The translations under genes and the position numbers were made by a program. Positions 1 to 8,840 of a stretch of 64,000 bases of DNA are shown here, one piece after another. Every line of letters starts with the position of its first letter. Position 1 is the first letter of the stretch. The notes below the pieces were generated by a model. It saw nothing but the letters and a program-made list of their open reading frames with translations, made no database searches and had not been told where the DNA came from. Source of the stretch: Streptomyces tailanensis (GTDB taxonomy: Bacteria; Actinomycetota; Actinomycetes; Streptomycetales; Streptomycetaceae); contig NZ_VTHJ01000039.1 of the NCBI RefSeq assembly GCF_008386495.1, positions 1-64,000 of the forward strand, read 5' to 3'.

Positions 1-72
1 GAGAGCTATGCCGCTGGGCTCCACCTGCGCGGCTCCATCCTCTGGCTACGCAGCCTGCCAGCCCTCCCATGA
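1..72 (+). other. Short open frame entering from the left edge
   Basis: Frame 1 is open from the first base to a TGA at 70-72 (23 codons), with mostly G/C third positions, so it could be the 3' end of a gene lying mainly outside the window. I do not recognise the peptide. The stretch 73-170, up to the next gene, shows no RNA gene, clear terminator or promoter. Confidence 0.2.
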
Positions 73-170
73 TCTCAACTCAGAACAGGCCCTAGGCGCC
101 CGGCCAAGCGTCGCAGACCACTCGTGTGGGTGACCCAGAACTACGCAACCGCGACGGTAGCGTGCCATAA

Positions 171-1778
171 GTGATCGAGCCGCACGTCCCCGCACCCCCC
201 GGCGCCTCACCCCCCTGGCGCAGCCAGAGCGGTCACGGCGGCGCCCCAGCCGGCGGCACCGGCGGCCCCCTACGGCTCCCCGTCCGCCCCGGCGTAGGCC
301 GCTTCCTCGTCCTCGCCGGCGTATTCGTCTGCGCGGCCTGCGGACTCGTGTACGAACTCGAACTCGTCGCCCTCGCCTCGTACCTGATCGGCGACTCGGT
401 CACCCAGGCCTCGGTCGTCCTCTCCGTCATGGTCTTCGCCATGGGCCTCGGCTCCCTCGCCGCCAAACGCCTCCGCCCCCACGCGGCCCTCGGCTTCGGC
501 GCCATCGAAGCGGCCCTCGCCCTCGTCGGCGGCAGCAGCGCCCTCGCGATGTACGCCGCCTTCGCCTGGACCGGCGACTGGGGCGGGCTGTGGGCCGGCG
601 GCTCCCGATACCTCCTCGTCGCCTTCTCCCTGGCCATCGGCCTGCTCATCGGCGCCGAAGTCCCCCTGCTGATGGAGCTGATCCAACGCATCCGCCGCCA
701 GGACGCGGGCTGCGCCGTGGCCGACCTGTTCGCCGCCGACTACGTGGGCGCCCTCGTCGGCGGCCTCGCCTTCCCCTTCCTTCTCCTGCCCTGGCTCGGC
801 CAGTTGACCAGCGCCCTGCTCACCGGCACGGTCAACGCCCTGATCGGCGGCGCCCTCGTCCTCGGCCTCTTCCGCCACGACCTCAGCCACCGCGCCCGCT
901 GGCTCCTGCTGATCACGAACCTCGCCGTCCTCGGCCTGCTCGCCACCGCCGCCGTACACGTCGACGACTTCGAACGCGCCGCCAGACGCGCGGTCTACGG
1001 CCAAGACGTACGCGTGGCGCTGCACACCGACATCCAGGAAGTCGTCCTCACCGGCGGTACCCACGGCCGCCCCCTCTCCCTCTTCCTCGACGGCCGCCTG
1101 CGCGTCAGCGCCCGCGACGGACACCGCTACCACCACGCCCTCGTCCACACCGCCATGAACGCCGGCCCGCACGCCCGCGTCCTCGTCCTCGGCGGCGGCG
1201 ACGGCCTCGCCGCCCGCGAGGTGCTCCGCCACGACGGCGTACGCCGCGTCGACGTCGTCGAACTCGACCCCGGCGTCGTACGCCTCGCACGCCGCGACCC
1301 GGCCCTGTCGTCCCTGAACGGCCACGCCTACGACGACGCCCGCGTCCGTGTCTTCACCGAGGACCCCTTCACCTGGCTGCGCGACGCGAGCCCGACGACG
1401 ACGTACGACTACGACGTCGTGATCTCCGACCTTCCCGACCCCGGCATCACCGCGAGCACCAAGTTCTACTCGCAGGAGTTCTACGGCCTGGCCCGCGAGG
1501 TCCTCGCCGACGACGGCCGACTGGTCGTGCACGCGGGCCCCGTGTCGTCCCGCGCCCACGACTTCTGGACGGTCGACGCCACCCTCCGCGCCGCCGGCCT
1601 GCGCACCACGGCCTACCGCGTCCCCGCCGCCCCCGGCCACGGCTTCGTCCTGGCGACCCCGCCCGACGCCCGCCCGCCGGTGACGGACCTCCGGGGCGGG
1701 GCCACACTCCTCGGGGACGCCGACCGCGTACGGGGCCTGCCGCCGTCAACGTTGGTGAACCCGAGGTACGCCGACTGA
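171..1778 (+). CDS. Membrane-anchored spermidine synthase-like protein
   Basis: The 535-residue product has two parts. Residues about 40-270 are hydrophobic with six to eight likely membrane segments. Residues about 300-500 are a polyamine aminopropyltransferase fold with a SAM/dcSAM-binding GGGDG motif, an acidic residue in VELDP and a VISDLPDP strand where spermidine synthases keep their catalytic Asp. Soluble SpeE enzymes are about 280-300 residues, so this is the long actinobacterial membrane form. The substrate is uncertain, since many such fusions have no proven spermidine synthase activity. The start is GTG at 171, with no clear Shine-Dalgarno sequence. The next gene begins 83 bp downstream. 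Confidence 0.8.
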   Translation: MIEPHVPAPPGASPPWRSQSGHGGAPAGGTGGPLRLPVRPGVGRFLVLAGVFVCAACGLVYELELVALASYLIGDSVTQASVVLSVMVFAMGLGSLAAKRLRPHAALGFGAIEAALALVGGSSALAMYAAFAWTGDWGGLWAGGSRYLLVAFSLAIGLLIGAEVPLLMELIQRIRRQDAGCAVADLFAADYVGALVGGLAFPFLLLPWLGQLTSALLTGTVNALIGGALVLGLFRHDLSHRARWLLLITNLAVLGLLATAAVHVDDFERAARRAVYGQDVRVALHTDIQEVVLTGGTHGRPLSLFLDGRLRVSARDGHRYHHALVHTAMNAGPHARVLVLGGGDGLAAREVLRHDGVRRVDVVELDPGVVRLARRDPALSSLNGHAYDDARVRVFTEDPFTWLRDASPTTTYDYDVVISDLPDPGITASTKFYSQEFYGLAREVLADDGRLVVHAGPVSSRAHDFWTVDATLRAAGLRTTAYRVPAAPGHGFVLATPPDARPPVTDLRGGATLLGDADRVRGLPPSTLVNPRYAD

Positions 1779-1861
1779 ACACGCGGCCACGCGGCGCGGA
1801 AGCCGAGCAATGCGCGTATGTATGGGCGCGGGGCGGGGCCGCCTGGGTAGGCTCGACTGCC

Positions 1862-2692
1862 ATGGAGCATGAGGTGTTCGTTCCGGTTCCCGCAGGCCGC
1901 CTCCGGGAGGCGCTGTCCGACCCCGAGCGGGTGGCCCGAGCGGTCCCCGGGCTCCAGCAGGACGCGGGCACCCCACCCGTGGCCGGCCGCCTGAAGGTAC
2001 GCGTCGCCGGCCACACCATCACCTACCGCGGCACCCTCGGCGTCACCGCCCAGGACGACGGCACCTACGCCGTCGAGGGCGACGCCACCGAGGCCCGGGG
2101 AACCGGATCCGTGAAGCTCACCCTGACCCTCCGCCTGATCCCGGGGACCGAGGGCACGACCATCGCCTTCGAGGGCACCACCACCGCCGACGGCCGCATC
2201 ACCGAACTCGACACCGACACGGTCGCAGCGGCGGGAGCGAGACTGCTGGGGAAGTTCGCGGAGAACCTGGGGGATGGGGTCGCCGAGGAGGAGCGGGAGG
2301 CACAGGAGGAACAGGAGAAGGCCGATATGGCGGCCGAGGCCGAGCCCGTTGCCGAAGGCCCCGAACATACCGACGGCCAGGACGGTGAGGACGGCGAACC
2401 CCCGGCCTCCGTCCACGACGCCGAGGTTCCGCCGTCGCCCCTGGACCCGTTCACCGAGGGCGACTTCGTCGCCGGGGGTGAACCGCCGGCCGAGGCCGCG
2501 CATGCGCGCCGGACGATGATCGGGCGCAGCGCGGAGGAGGTGGACCACGCCCCGCCGCGCGGCCGCTATGCCCCCGTCCCGGCCCCCGAGACCGTCTCCG
2601 CCGGCGCGGCCCTCCGCTGGGCGGCGCCCGCGGCGGCGCTCGTCGTGGCCTCCGCCATCATCGTGGGCCGGGCGTTGCGCAAACGCCGCTGA
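1862..2692 (+). CDS. SRPBCC/CoxG-like protein with C-terminal membrane anchor
   Basis: This 276-residue protein has an N-terminal SRPBCC/CoxG-like domain (residues about 1-150, opening MEHEVFVPVPAGRL). An acidic, Pro/Glu-rich linker follows (about 150-245), then one membrane segment near 250-270 ending in RALRKRR. This layout suggests a cytoplasmic ligand-binding domain tethered to the membrane. CoxG relatives in CO-dehydrogenase operons help enzyme maturation or membrane attachment, but no such operon is visible here. The reading frame is open far upstream, so the ATG was chosen from the family start and from a TAGGCT -10-like box at 1848-1853, eight bases upstream with no ribosome site. Translation may therefore be leaderless. 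Confidence 0.7.
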   Translation: MEHEVFVPVPAGRLREALSDPERVARAVPGLQQDAGTPPVAGRLKVRVAGHTITYRGTLGVTAQDDGTYAVEGDATEARGTGSVKLTLTLRLIPGTEGTTIAFEGTTTADGRITELDTDTVAAAGARLLGKFAENLGDGVAEEEREAQEEQEKADMAAEAEPVAEGPEHTDGQDGEDGEPPASVHDAEVPPSPLDPFTEGDFVAGGEPPAEAAHARRTMIGRSAEEVDHAPPRGRYAPVPAPETVSAGAALRWAAPAAALVVASAIIVGRALRKRR

Positions 2693-2728
2693 CGGCGGCG
2701 CCGGAAGAGAGCTGGATCCAGGCCGGCT

Positions 2729-2965
2729 CTACAGGCCGAGAAGCGCTATGTGAAGGGGAAGCGCCGGCTCCTCGGGGAGGGCCGGGGGCTCCTCGCCACG
2801 ACCGGTGTGCGTGGGGCGGACGGCACGCAGGCCCGTGATGCCGTCGGCCGCCCACTTGGCGTCCGTCGCCGGCAGCGACAGCGTCATGCGCCGCCCGTCG
2901 GCAAGCGTGCTCTCCAGCTTGGTCGGGTCGTTCTCCCGGTCGTTCCCCCGGTCGTTCTCCTGCAT
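2729..2965 (-). CDS. Small conserved-looking protein of unknown function
   Basis: A 78-codon gene starts at ATG 2965 (MQENDRGNDRENDPTKLEST). A longer open frame on the same strand runs antisense through the aldose epimerase gene and is not coding there. The peptide is hydrophilic for about 45 residues, with a segment RRMTLSLPATDAKWAADG, and ends in a Pro/Leu-rich tail. I recognise no domain. It is transcribed divergently from the epimerase gene, and a 15-bp triple repeat lies between them. It is probably cytoplasmic; no signal peptide or membrane segment is visible. Confidence 0.5.
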   Translation of the reverse strand: MQENDRGNDRENDPTKLESTLADGRRMTLSLPATDAKWAADGITGLRAVRPTHTGRGEEPPALPEEPALPLHIALLGL

Positions 2966-2991
2966 GGCAACCCACTTCCGTCGCACACCAT

Positions 2992-3036
2992 GAACAACAA
3001 GCCTCAGAACAACAAGCCTCAGAACAACAAGCCTCG
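2992..3036. repeat. Three 15-bp tandem repeats between divergent genes
   Basis: The unit GAACAACAAGCCTCA occurs three times head to tail (2992-3006, 3007-3021, 3022-3036; the last base differs in copy three). It is A-rich compared with its surroundings. It sits in the divergent spacer upstream of the epimerase gene and of the small minus-strand gene, so it could be a protein-binding array or a slippage-prone tract. Confidence 0.9.
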
Positions 3037-3073
3037 ACACGAAGGACTGCGGCGCGAGGAAAAAAGTTCCCAG

Positions 3074-3079
3074 TAGGGT
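3074..3079 (+). promoter_or_regulatory. -10 box of a probable leaderless promoter (aldose epimerase)
   Basis: TAGGGT ends six bases before the GTG start at 3086, and no ribosome-binding site lies between them. The predicted transcript therefore starts at or next to the start codon. No convincing -35 box is visible. Confidence 0.5.
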
Positions 3080-3085
3080 CGACAC

Positions 3086-3880
3086 GTGAGTAGCGAAGAG
3101 ATCACGCTCACCGCGGCTGACGCGGAGGCGGTACTGGCGCCGGGCAACGGCGGACGGGTGGCGAGCCTGCGGATCGGCGGGGTCGAACTGCTGCGCCAGG
3201 GCGAGCGGTTCGGGTGCTTCCCGATGGTCCCGTGGTGCGGACGGATCCGCGACGGCCGTTTCCTCAGCGGCGGCGCCGTACAGCAGATGCCCCTCAACGC
3301 CCCGCCCAACGCCATCCACGGCACCACCCGGGACGGTGCCTGGCGGGTCGCGAGCCACACCGACACCGAGGCCGTCCTCACGTACGACTTTGTCGACCCC
3401 TGGCCCTACCCCGGCCGGGTCACCCAGGTCGCCACGCTCACCCCGGACGCCCTCACCCTGACGATGTCCGTGGAGGCGTACGACTCCTCCTTCCCGGCGC
3501 AGATCGGCTGGCACCCCTGGTTCAACCGCACCCTGGGCGGCGGCGGGGAGGGCGTACGGCTCGACTTCGCCCCCGCCTGGCAGGAGGAGCGCGGCGCCGA
3601 CCACCTCCCCACCGGCAACCGTCTCGACCCGAAGCCCGGCCCCTGGGACGACTGCTTCGGCATGCCCGACGGCGTCGACGTCACCCTCACCTGGCCCGGG
3701 CGCCTGGAGCTGAAGGTGGCTTCGCGGGAGGAGTGGGTCGTGGTCTACGACGAGCAGGCCGAGGCCGTGTGCGTGGAGCCGCAGACCGGCCCGCCCAACG
3801 GCCTCAACACCCACCCCCGCCTGGTCACCCCGATCGAGCCCCTCGAAGCGGCGACGACATGGAGCTGGCGGCGCCTGTAA
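3086..3880 (+). CDS. Aldose 1-epimerase family protein
   Basis: The 264-residue protein matches the galactose-mutarotase superfamily in length and pattern. It has an early GGRVASLRIGG strand, PWCGRIRDGRF, a His in NAIHG, the GWHPWF motif with the second conserved His, and a C-terminal EPQTGPPNG segment supplying the expected catalytic Glu. It should interconvert anomers of an aldose or of a sugar phosphate such as hexose-6-phosphate. Signal peptides are absent, so it acts in the cytoplasm. The GTG at 3086 has no Shine-Dalgarno sequence and fits leaderless translation. The next gene, pyrE, starts 32 bp after the stop and seems to have its own promoter. Confidence 0.85.
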   Translation: MSSEEITLTAADAEAVLAPGNGGRVASLRIGGVELLRQGERFGCFPMVPWCGRIRDGRFLSGGAVQQMPLNAPPNAIHGTTRDGAWRVASHTDTEAVLTYDFVDPWPYPGRVTQVATLTPDALTLTMSVEAYDSSFPAQIGWHPWFNRTLGGGGEGVRLDFAPAWQEERGADHLPTGNRLDPKPGPWDDCFGMPDGVDVTLTWPGRLELKVASREEWVVVYDEQAEAVCVEPQTGPPNGLNTHPRLVTPIEPLEAATTWSWRRL

Positions 3881-3899
3881 GCGGACATAAGGACCCCTT

Positions 3900-3905
3900 T
3901 AAGCT
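3900..3905 (+). promoter_or_regulatory. -10 box of a probable leaderless promoter (pyrE)
   Basis: TAAGCT ends seven bases before the pyrE ATG at 3913 and no Shine-Dalgarno sequence precedes the ATG. pyrE would then be transcribed independently of the epimerase gene as a leaderless mRNA. Confidence 0.45.
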
Positions 3906-3912
3906 GGCTGCC

Positions 3913-4467
3913 ATGACTGACGTGGACGTACGCGGATCGCTGCTGCAGCAGATCAAGGACAAGGCCGTGGTGCACGGCAAGGTGACCCTGTCGTCGGGTC
4001 TGGAGGCGGACTACTACGTCGACCTGCGCCGCGTCACTCTCGACGGTGAGGCCGCCCCGCTGGTCGGACAGGTGCTGCTCGACCTGACCGCCGATCTCGG
4101 CTTCGACGCGGTCGGCGGTCTCACGATGGGCGCCGACCCGGTGGCCGGCGCCATGCTGCACGCCGCCGCCGCGCGGGGACGGCGGCTCGACGCCTTCGTC
4201 GTACGCAAGGCGGCGAAGGCGCACGGCCTGCAGCGGCGGGTGGAGGGGCCGGACATCGCGGGGCGTCGCGTCCTCGTCGTCGAGGACACCTCCACCACCG
4301 GTGGCTCGCCGCTCGCCGCCGTCGAGGCCGTGCGCGAGGCGGGCGCCGAGGTCGTCGCCGTCGCGACCATCGTCGACCGGGCGACCGGCGCCGCCGAGAA
4401 GATCGAGAAGGGCGCCGGAGTGCCGTATCTCTTCGCCTTCTCCAAGGACGAGTTGGGCCTGGACTGA
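3913..4467 (+). CDS. pyrE: Orotate phosphoribosyltransferase
   Basis: The 184-residue product carries the type I phosphoribosyltransferase PRPP-binding motif VLVVEDTSTTGGS at residues 120-132. It also has the family features HGKVTLSSGLEADYYVDLR near the N-terminus and GGLTMGADPVA in the middle. It joins orotate to PRPP to give OMP in de novo pyrimidine synthesis. The frame extends upstream through the epimerase gene, and the ATG at 3913 gives the normal family length. It is followed by fba after 159 bp. The remaining pyr genes are not in the window. Confidence 0.93.
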   Translation: MTDVDVRGSLLQQIKDKAVVHGKVTLSSGLEADYYVDLRRVTLDGEAAPLVGQVLLDLTADLGFDAVGGLTMGADPVAGAMLHAAAARGRRLDAFVVRKAAKAHGLQRRVEGPDIAGRRVLVVEDTSTTGGSPLAAVEAVREAGAEVVAVATIVDRATGAAEKIEKGAGVPYLFAFSKDELGLD

Positions 4468-4626
4468 CGGGCGATTGCGAAATGCCAGGTCAGGGTTACC
4501 GAAGAGTTTCGGACGCCCTGGCCGGAGCAGCCGGTCACGTCTGGAAGGATGGGGCCGACGATGACGTCGCAACCCTAGGTCAGGGCTCGTAAGCACAACG
4601 CCACCCGCACATACAAGGAGCGGACC

Positions 4627-5649
<1,023 letters not shown>

Positions 5650-5664
5650 GCCGCGTCTACTGCG

Positions 5665-5700
5665 ACAGCGAGCCCGGTGCCCTGGCGCCGGGCTCGCTGT
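5665..5700 (+). terminator. Terminator hairpin after fba
   Basis: The arms at 5665-5677 and 5688-5700 are perfectly complementary (13 bp). Three more inner pairs including one G-U extend the stem to 16 bp around a CCTG loop. There is no long T run, as is usual in Streptomyces. Confidence 0.85.
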
Positions 5701-5711
5701 ATACCTGACGC

Positions 5712-7190
5712 ATGCCCGACATCCGGCTGGCCTCGTCCCAGGGCAGATGGGTACTGCTCACCACCATCCTCGGCTCCAGCATGGCCCTGCTGGACTCCAC
5801 CGTCGTCAACGTCGCCCTGCCCCGGATGGGGCGCGACCTGGACGCGGATCTCGCCGCCCTCCAGTGGACCGTCAACGCGTACATGCTCACCCTGGCCGGG
5901 CTGATCCTGCTCGGCGGCGCCCTCGGTGACCGGTTCGGCCGACGCAGGGTGTTCGTGATCGGCGTGGTGTGGTTCGCCCTGGCGTCCCTGCTGTGCGGCC
6001 TCGCGCCGAACGTCGGCGTACTGATCGCGGCCCGTGCGCTGCAGGGCGTGGGCGGGGCCCTGCTCACCCCCGGCTCGCTGGCGCTCATCCAGGCCTCGTT
6101 CCACCCCGACGACCGGGCGCGGGCCGTCGGCCTGTGGTCCGGCTTCGGCGGCATCGGCGCCGCCGTCGGCCCGTTCCTGGGCGGCTGGCTGGTGGACGGC
6201 CCCGGCTGGCGCTGGGTCTTCCTGCTGAACGTGCCCCTGGCGCTCATCTGCGTCCCGATCGCCACCCGCCACGTACCCGAGTCGGGCGACGGCCAGGCAC
6301 ACCACGGCCGCTTCGACGTTCTTGGCGCGACCCTGGGCGCGTTGTCGTTGGCGTTGGTGACGTACGCCCTGATCGAGGCCGGGGAGGGCTCACTGGCGGT
6401 GACCGTGTCGGCCGTCACGGGAGTCGTGGCGGGCGCGGCCTTCGTCTACGTCGAACGCCGGCGCCCCGATCCGATGATGCCGCCGAAGATCTTCGCCTCC
6501 CGCCAGTTCACGGTGGTCAACCTCGTCACCCTGTGCGTGTACGCGGCCTTCGGCGGCTTCTTCTTCCTCGTCGCGCTCCAACTCCAGGTGGTGTCGGGCT
6601 ACTCGGCGCTGGGCGCGGGCACGGCCCTGCTCCCCATCACGGTCCTGATGCTCCTGCTCTCCTCCCGCGCGGGCGCGCTCGGCGAACGGATCGGCCCTCG
6701 CATCCCCCTCACCGTCGGCCCACTGCTGTGCGCGGCGGGCATGGTGCTGGCGCTGCGGGTGGGGCCGGAGGCGTCGTACGTCGCCGATGTCCTGCCCGCG
6801 CTGGTGGTGCTCGGCCTCGGCATGGTCACCCTGGTCGCACCCCTGACCGCGACGGTCCTGGCCTCGGTCGACACCGAGCACGCGGGTCTGGCGAGCGGCA
6901 TCAACAACGCGGCGGCCCGAGCGGCCAGCCTCGTCGCCGTGGCCGCGTTGCCGCTGATCGCGGGGATGGGCCCGGAGGCGTACCGCTCGGCGCCCCAGTT
7001 CGACGACGCGTTCGGCACGGCGATGATCGTCTGCGCCGCCACGCTGGTCGCCGGCGCGGCCCTGGCCTACGCCACGATCCGCCGGCCGGCCCCGGACTGC
7101 CGCCACCCCGAATGCCGGACGCATTGCGGGGTGACGGCTCCGCCGCTGGAGGCGGGGGAGGTGGATGAGCCTGGCGGCCGGGCGAAGTGA
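5712..7190 (+). CDS. MFS drug exporter, DHA2 (EmrB/QacA) type
   Basis: The 492-residue protein has about 14 hydrophobic segments. It shows the N-terminal motif LDSTVVNVALPRM, the loop motif GDRFGRRRVF between segments 2 and 3, and an antiporter-type glycine-rich segment near residue 140 (GLWSGFGGIGAAVGPFLGG). It should export a drug or metabolite in exchange for protons. The C-terminal tail after the last segment is Cys/His-rich (PDCRHPECRTHCGV), which is unusual and could bind metal or be dispensable. No regulator is adjacent in the same direction, and the two small genes downstream are on the other strand. The start is ATG at 5712, just after the fba terminator. Confidence 0.88.
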   Translation: MPDIRLASSQGRWVLLTTILGSSMALLDSTVVNVALPRMGRDLDADLAALQWTVNAYMLTLAGLILLGGALGDRFGRRRVFVIGVVWFALASLLCGLAPNVGVLIAARALQGVGGALLTPGSLALIQASFHPDDRARAVGLWSGFGGIGAAVGPFLGGWLVDGPGWRWVFLLNVPLALICVPIATRHVPESGDGQAHHGRFDVLGATLGALSLALVTYALIEAGEGSLAVTVSAVTGVVAGAAFVYVERRRPDPMMPPKIFASRQFTVVNLVTLCVYAAFGGFFFLVALQLQVVSGYSALGAGTALLPITVLMLLLSSRAGALGERIGPRIPLTVGPLLCAAGMVLALRVGPEASYVADVLPALVVLGLGMVTLVAPLTATVLASVDTEHAGLASGINNAAARAASLVAVAALPLIAGMGPEAYRSAPQFDDAFGTAMIVCAATLVAGAALAYATIRRPAPDCRHPECRTHCGVTAPPLEAGEVDEPGGRAK

Positions 7191-7197
7191 GGGGAGC

Positions 7198-7500
7198 TCA
7201 GCTGTCGTCGTCCGGCGTGGGCAGGCGCAGTCCGCGTGATTCGGCGACTCTCAGTGCGTCGCCGAGGCACTCGGCCAGCCGGAGCCCGGCGTACCACACT
7301 TCGGTGGGCGGGGACGCGGGGTCGTCCAGCACCTTGCGGGCGTGGCCGAGTACGTCGGTGCCCATGGTCAGTTGCACGGCCTCCATCTCGTCGGCCAGGC
7401 GGGACACGTAGCCGCCCTCGTCACTGGGGACGAGGTAGCACGGCTTGCCCTCCGGGGAGATCCAGGGGAGGAGGCGGGGAGTGACGGCCGGGTCGATCAC
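7198..7500 (-). CDS. Small protein of unknown function, second gene of a coupled pair
   Basis: The 100-residue product (start MIDPAVTPRLLPWISPEG as GTG, end LRLPTPDDDS) looks globular and acidic, with a probable helical C-terminal half (RLADEMEAVQLTMGTDVLGHARKV region and later). The GTG at 7500 overlaps the TGA of the upstream gene by four bases, so translation should be coupled. The frame is open further upstream, but that part overlaps the preceding gene. I recognise no family. The position opposite a short GntR gene suggests a gene set that travels with that regulator. Confidence 0.6.
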   Translation of the reverse strand: MIDPAVTPRLLPWISPEGKPCYLVPSDEGGYVSRLADEMEAVQLTMGTDVLGHARKVLDDPASPPTEVWYAGLRLAECLGDALRVAESRGLRLPTPDDDS

Positions 7501-7724
7501 GCGGCGACCTCTGCGAGGTAGGGGCGGACGAGGGGGCTGGTACCGCCGTCGAAGGGGGCGAGGTCGAGGCTGTAGGGGGAGCGGTGGGGCGGTAGATGTT
7601 CGGCGGGGTGGGGCAGGGGCGCGGGCCGTTGCAGGGCGGGGCGGGTGCTCGCGCGGTGCGTACCCGTGCCCGGGGCGAGCAGAAGGCCCAGTAGGCGGGC
7701 GGTACGGCGGATAAGGTTGCGCAT
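7497..7724 (-). CDS. Small basic protein, first gene of a coupled pair
   Basis: The 75-residue protein starts at ATG 7724 with MRNLIRRTARLLGLLLAPGTG, a basic amphipathic or weakly hydrophobic N-terminus. It continues as a Pro/His/Arg-rich region and ends SPLVRPYLAEVAA. The N-terminus might associate with the membrane, but no true membrane helix or signal-peptidase site is clear. It is translationally coupled to the next gene and divergent from the GntR gene at 7901, sharing a 176-bp control region. The function is unknown. Confidence 0.55.
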   Translation of the reverse strand: MRNLIRRTARLLGLLLAPGTGTHRASTRPALQRPAPLPHPAEHLPPHRSPYSLDLAPFDGGTSPLVRPYLAEVAA

Positions 7725-7888
7725 GTCGATGCTCCACTTCAGCGTCGGCCACGCCCCGGGGTCCTGGCAGACCGCCGGGGACTTTCGTTCCTCAAGACTA
7801 CAGTGCATTAGGGAGCGTCGGGTAGCAATAGGAAGCACATGGATGCACCTAGTTGTTGCCGTACGTAGTGCGGCGCGTCGAGCCGCCT

Positions 7889-7894
7889 TAGCGT
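7889..7894 (+). promoter_or_regulatory. -10 box of a probable leaderless promoter (short GntR gene)
   Basis: TAGCGT ends six bases before the ATG at 7901. AGG occurs just before the ATG but is too close to act as a ribosome site, so leaderless translation is likely. Confidence 0.45.
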
Positions 7895-7900
7895 GCAGGT

Positions 7901-8197
7901 ATGTCTGACGACCGTGACTGGAGCCCCGACCTGACGAGTCACGTCTACGTGTATCTCCAGGTCGTGCATCACATCGCCGAGCAGATCCGTACCGGGCGGC
8001 TGCCCGCAGGGGCCCGGCTTCCGGCCGAGCGCGACCTCGCCGAGCAGTACGGCGTGGCCGTCAACACCATCCGCCGGGCTGTCCGCGACCTCCGCGATCA
8101 AGGCCTCGTCATCACTGTCCCCGTAAAGGGCACCTTCGTTCGAGCCGAGCAGCCGCCCACGGACGACAGTCCCGAAGAGGGCCCAGCCGCCGACTGA
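7901..8197 (+). CDS. Short GntR-family winged-helix regulator
   Basis: The 98-residue protein is little more than a GntR DNA-binding domain. Its core is YLQVVHHIAEQIRTGRLPAG, then LPAERDLAEQYGVAVNTIRRA (recognition helix) and a wing ending GTFV. It lacks the usual C-terminal effector domain (FCD, UTRA, YtrA extension), so any signal must act through the short acidic tail or a partner. It faces the coupled small-gene pair at 7198-7724 across a shared intergenic region and probably controls that region and itself. Confidence 0.85.
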   Translation: MSDDRDWSPDLTSHVYVYLQVVHHIAEQIRTGRLPAGARLPAERDLAEQYGVAVNTIRRAVRDLRDQGLVITVPVKGTFVRAEQPPTDDSPEEGPAAD

Positions 8198-8252
8198 CGG
8201 TGAGCCCCACCCGTACCGCTCCCCGGCACCCCCATGGGCCAGACTGGAACCC

Positions 8253-8666
8253 ATGACGATTCACGAGAACCTCCTCGGGGGCCCGCCCCCGACGCACCTC
8301 CCCGACGACCCGGAGCCCCGCGCACTCCTCGCGAACGGCACGGCCCCGGCCGACGTCGCCGCCAAGTACCCCACCTCCTCCCTCGCCTGGGCGCAGCTCG
8401 CCGACGACGCGTACGAGCGCGGCAGCGTCGTGGAGTCGTACGCCTACGCCCGTACGGGCTACCACCGCGGCCTCGACGCCCTGCGCCGCAGCGGCTGGAA
8501 GGGGCATGGCCCCGTCCCTTGGGAGCACGAGCCGAACCGCGGCTTCCTGCGCGCCCTGCACGCCCTCGCCCGCGCCGCGCAGGCGATCGGTGAGCAGGAG
8601 GAGTACGAGCGTTGCTCCCAGTTCCTGAAGGACTCCTCGCCCACGGCGGCCCAGACCCTGAGCTGA
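8253..8666 (+). CDS. DUF3151 family protein
   Basis: The 137-residue cytoplasmic protein matches the actinobacterial DUF3151 family as I remember it. It has NLLGGPPPTHLPDDPEP at the start, a helical centre containing AYARTGYHRGLDALRR, and WKGHGPVPWEHEPNRGFLRAL. The family has no assigned activity. The ATG at 8253 is preceded by an AGACT box and GGAACCC, so it is either leaderless or very short-leadered. In related genomes this gene lies between fba and the tryptophan dioxygenase gene, as here. Confidence 0.85.
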   Translation: MTIHENLLGGPPPTHLPDDPEPRALLANGTAPADVAAKYPTSSLAWAQLADDAYERGSVVESYAYARTGYHRGLDALRRSGWKGHGPVPWEHEPNRGFLRALHALARAAQAIGEQEEYERCSQFLKDSSPTAAQTLS

Positions 8667-8672
8667 CCCATC

Positions 8673-8688
8673 GAGCCCATTCGGGCTC
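8673..8688 (+). terminator. Short hairpin after the DUF3151 gene
   Basis: GAGCCC and GGGCTC (8673-8678, 8683-8688) pair around ATTC. A second overlapping GGGCTC/GGGCCC arrangement follows immediately. The stem is short, so termination would be weak or would rely on stacked hairpins. Confidence 0.45.
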
Positions 8689-8840
8689 ATTCGGGCCCAT
8701 TCCCGCAGGTCCGCCCGGTGTGACCAGGCGGACCTTGCGGTTCGGGGGCGTATCCCCGACCATGCCGGTGGGGACCGGGGCCCCCGTGTCGGTAACGGCA
8801 GGGGCGGACCGCTACCCGGAGTACACAACAGGAGACAGCG

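Noticed and set aside
270..1640. Long minus-strand open frame opposite the spermidine synthase-like gene
   Set aside because: It is an antisense frame caused by high GC; the composition (Gly/Ala/Asp/Glu-rich, no domain) and the clear plus-strand enzyme exclude it.
590..1861. Upstream extension of the SRPBCC gene frame
   Set aside because: The text is Arg/Pro-rich and out of frame with the enzyme on the same strand; the real start is at 1862.
2966..3814. N-terminal extension of the small minus-strand gene at 2729
   Set aside because: It runs antisense through the aldose epimerase gene and has no family similarity.
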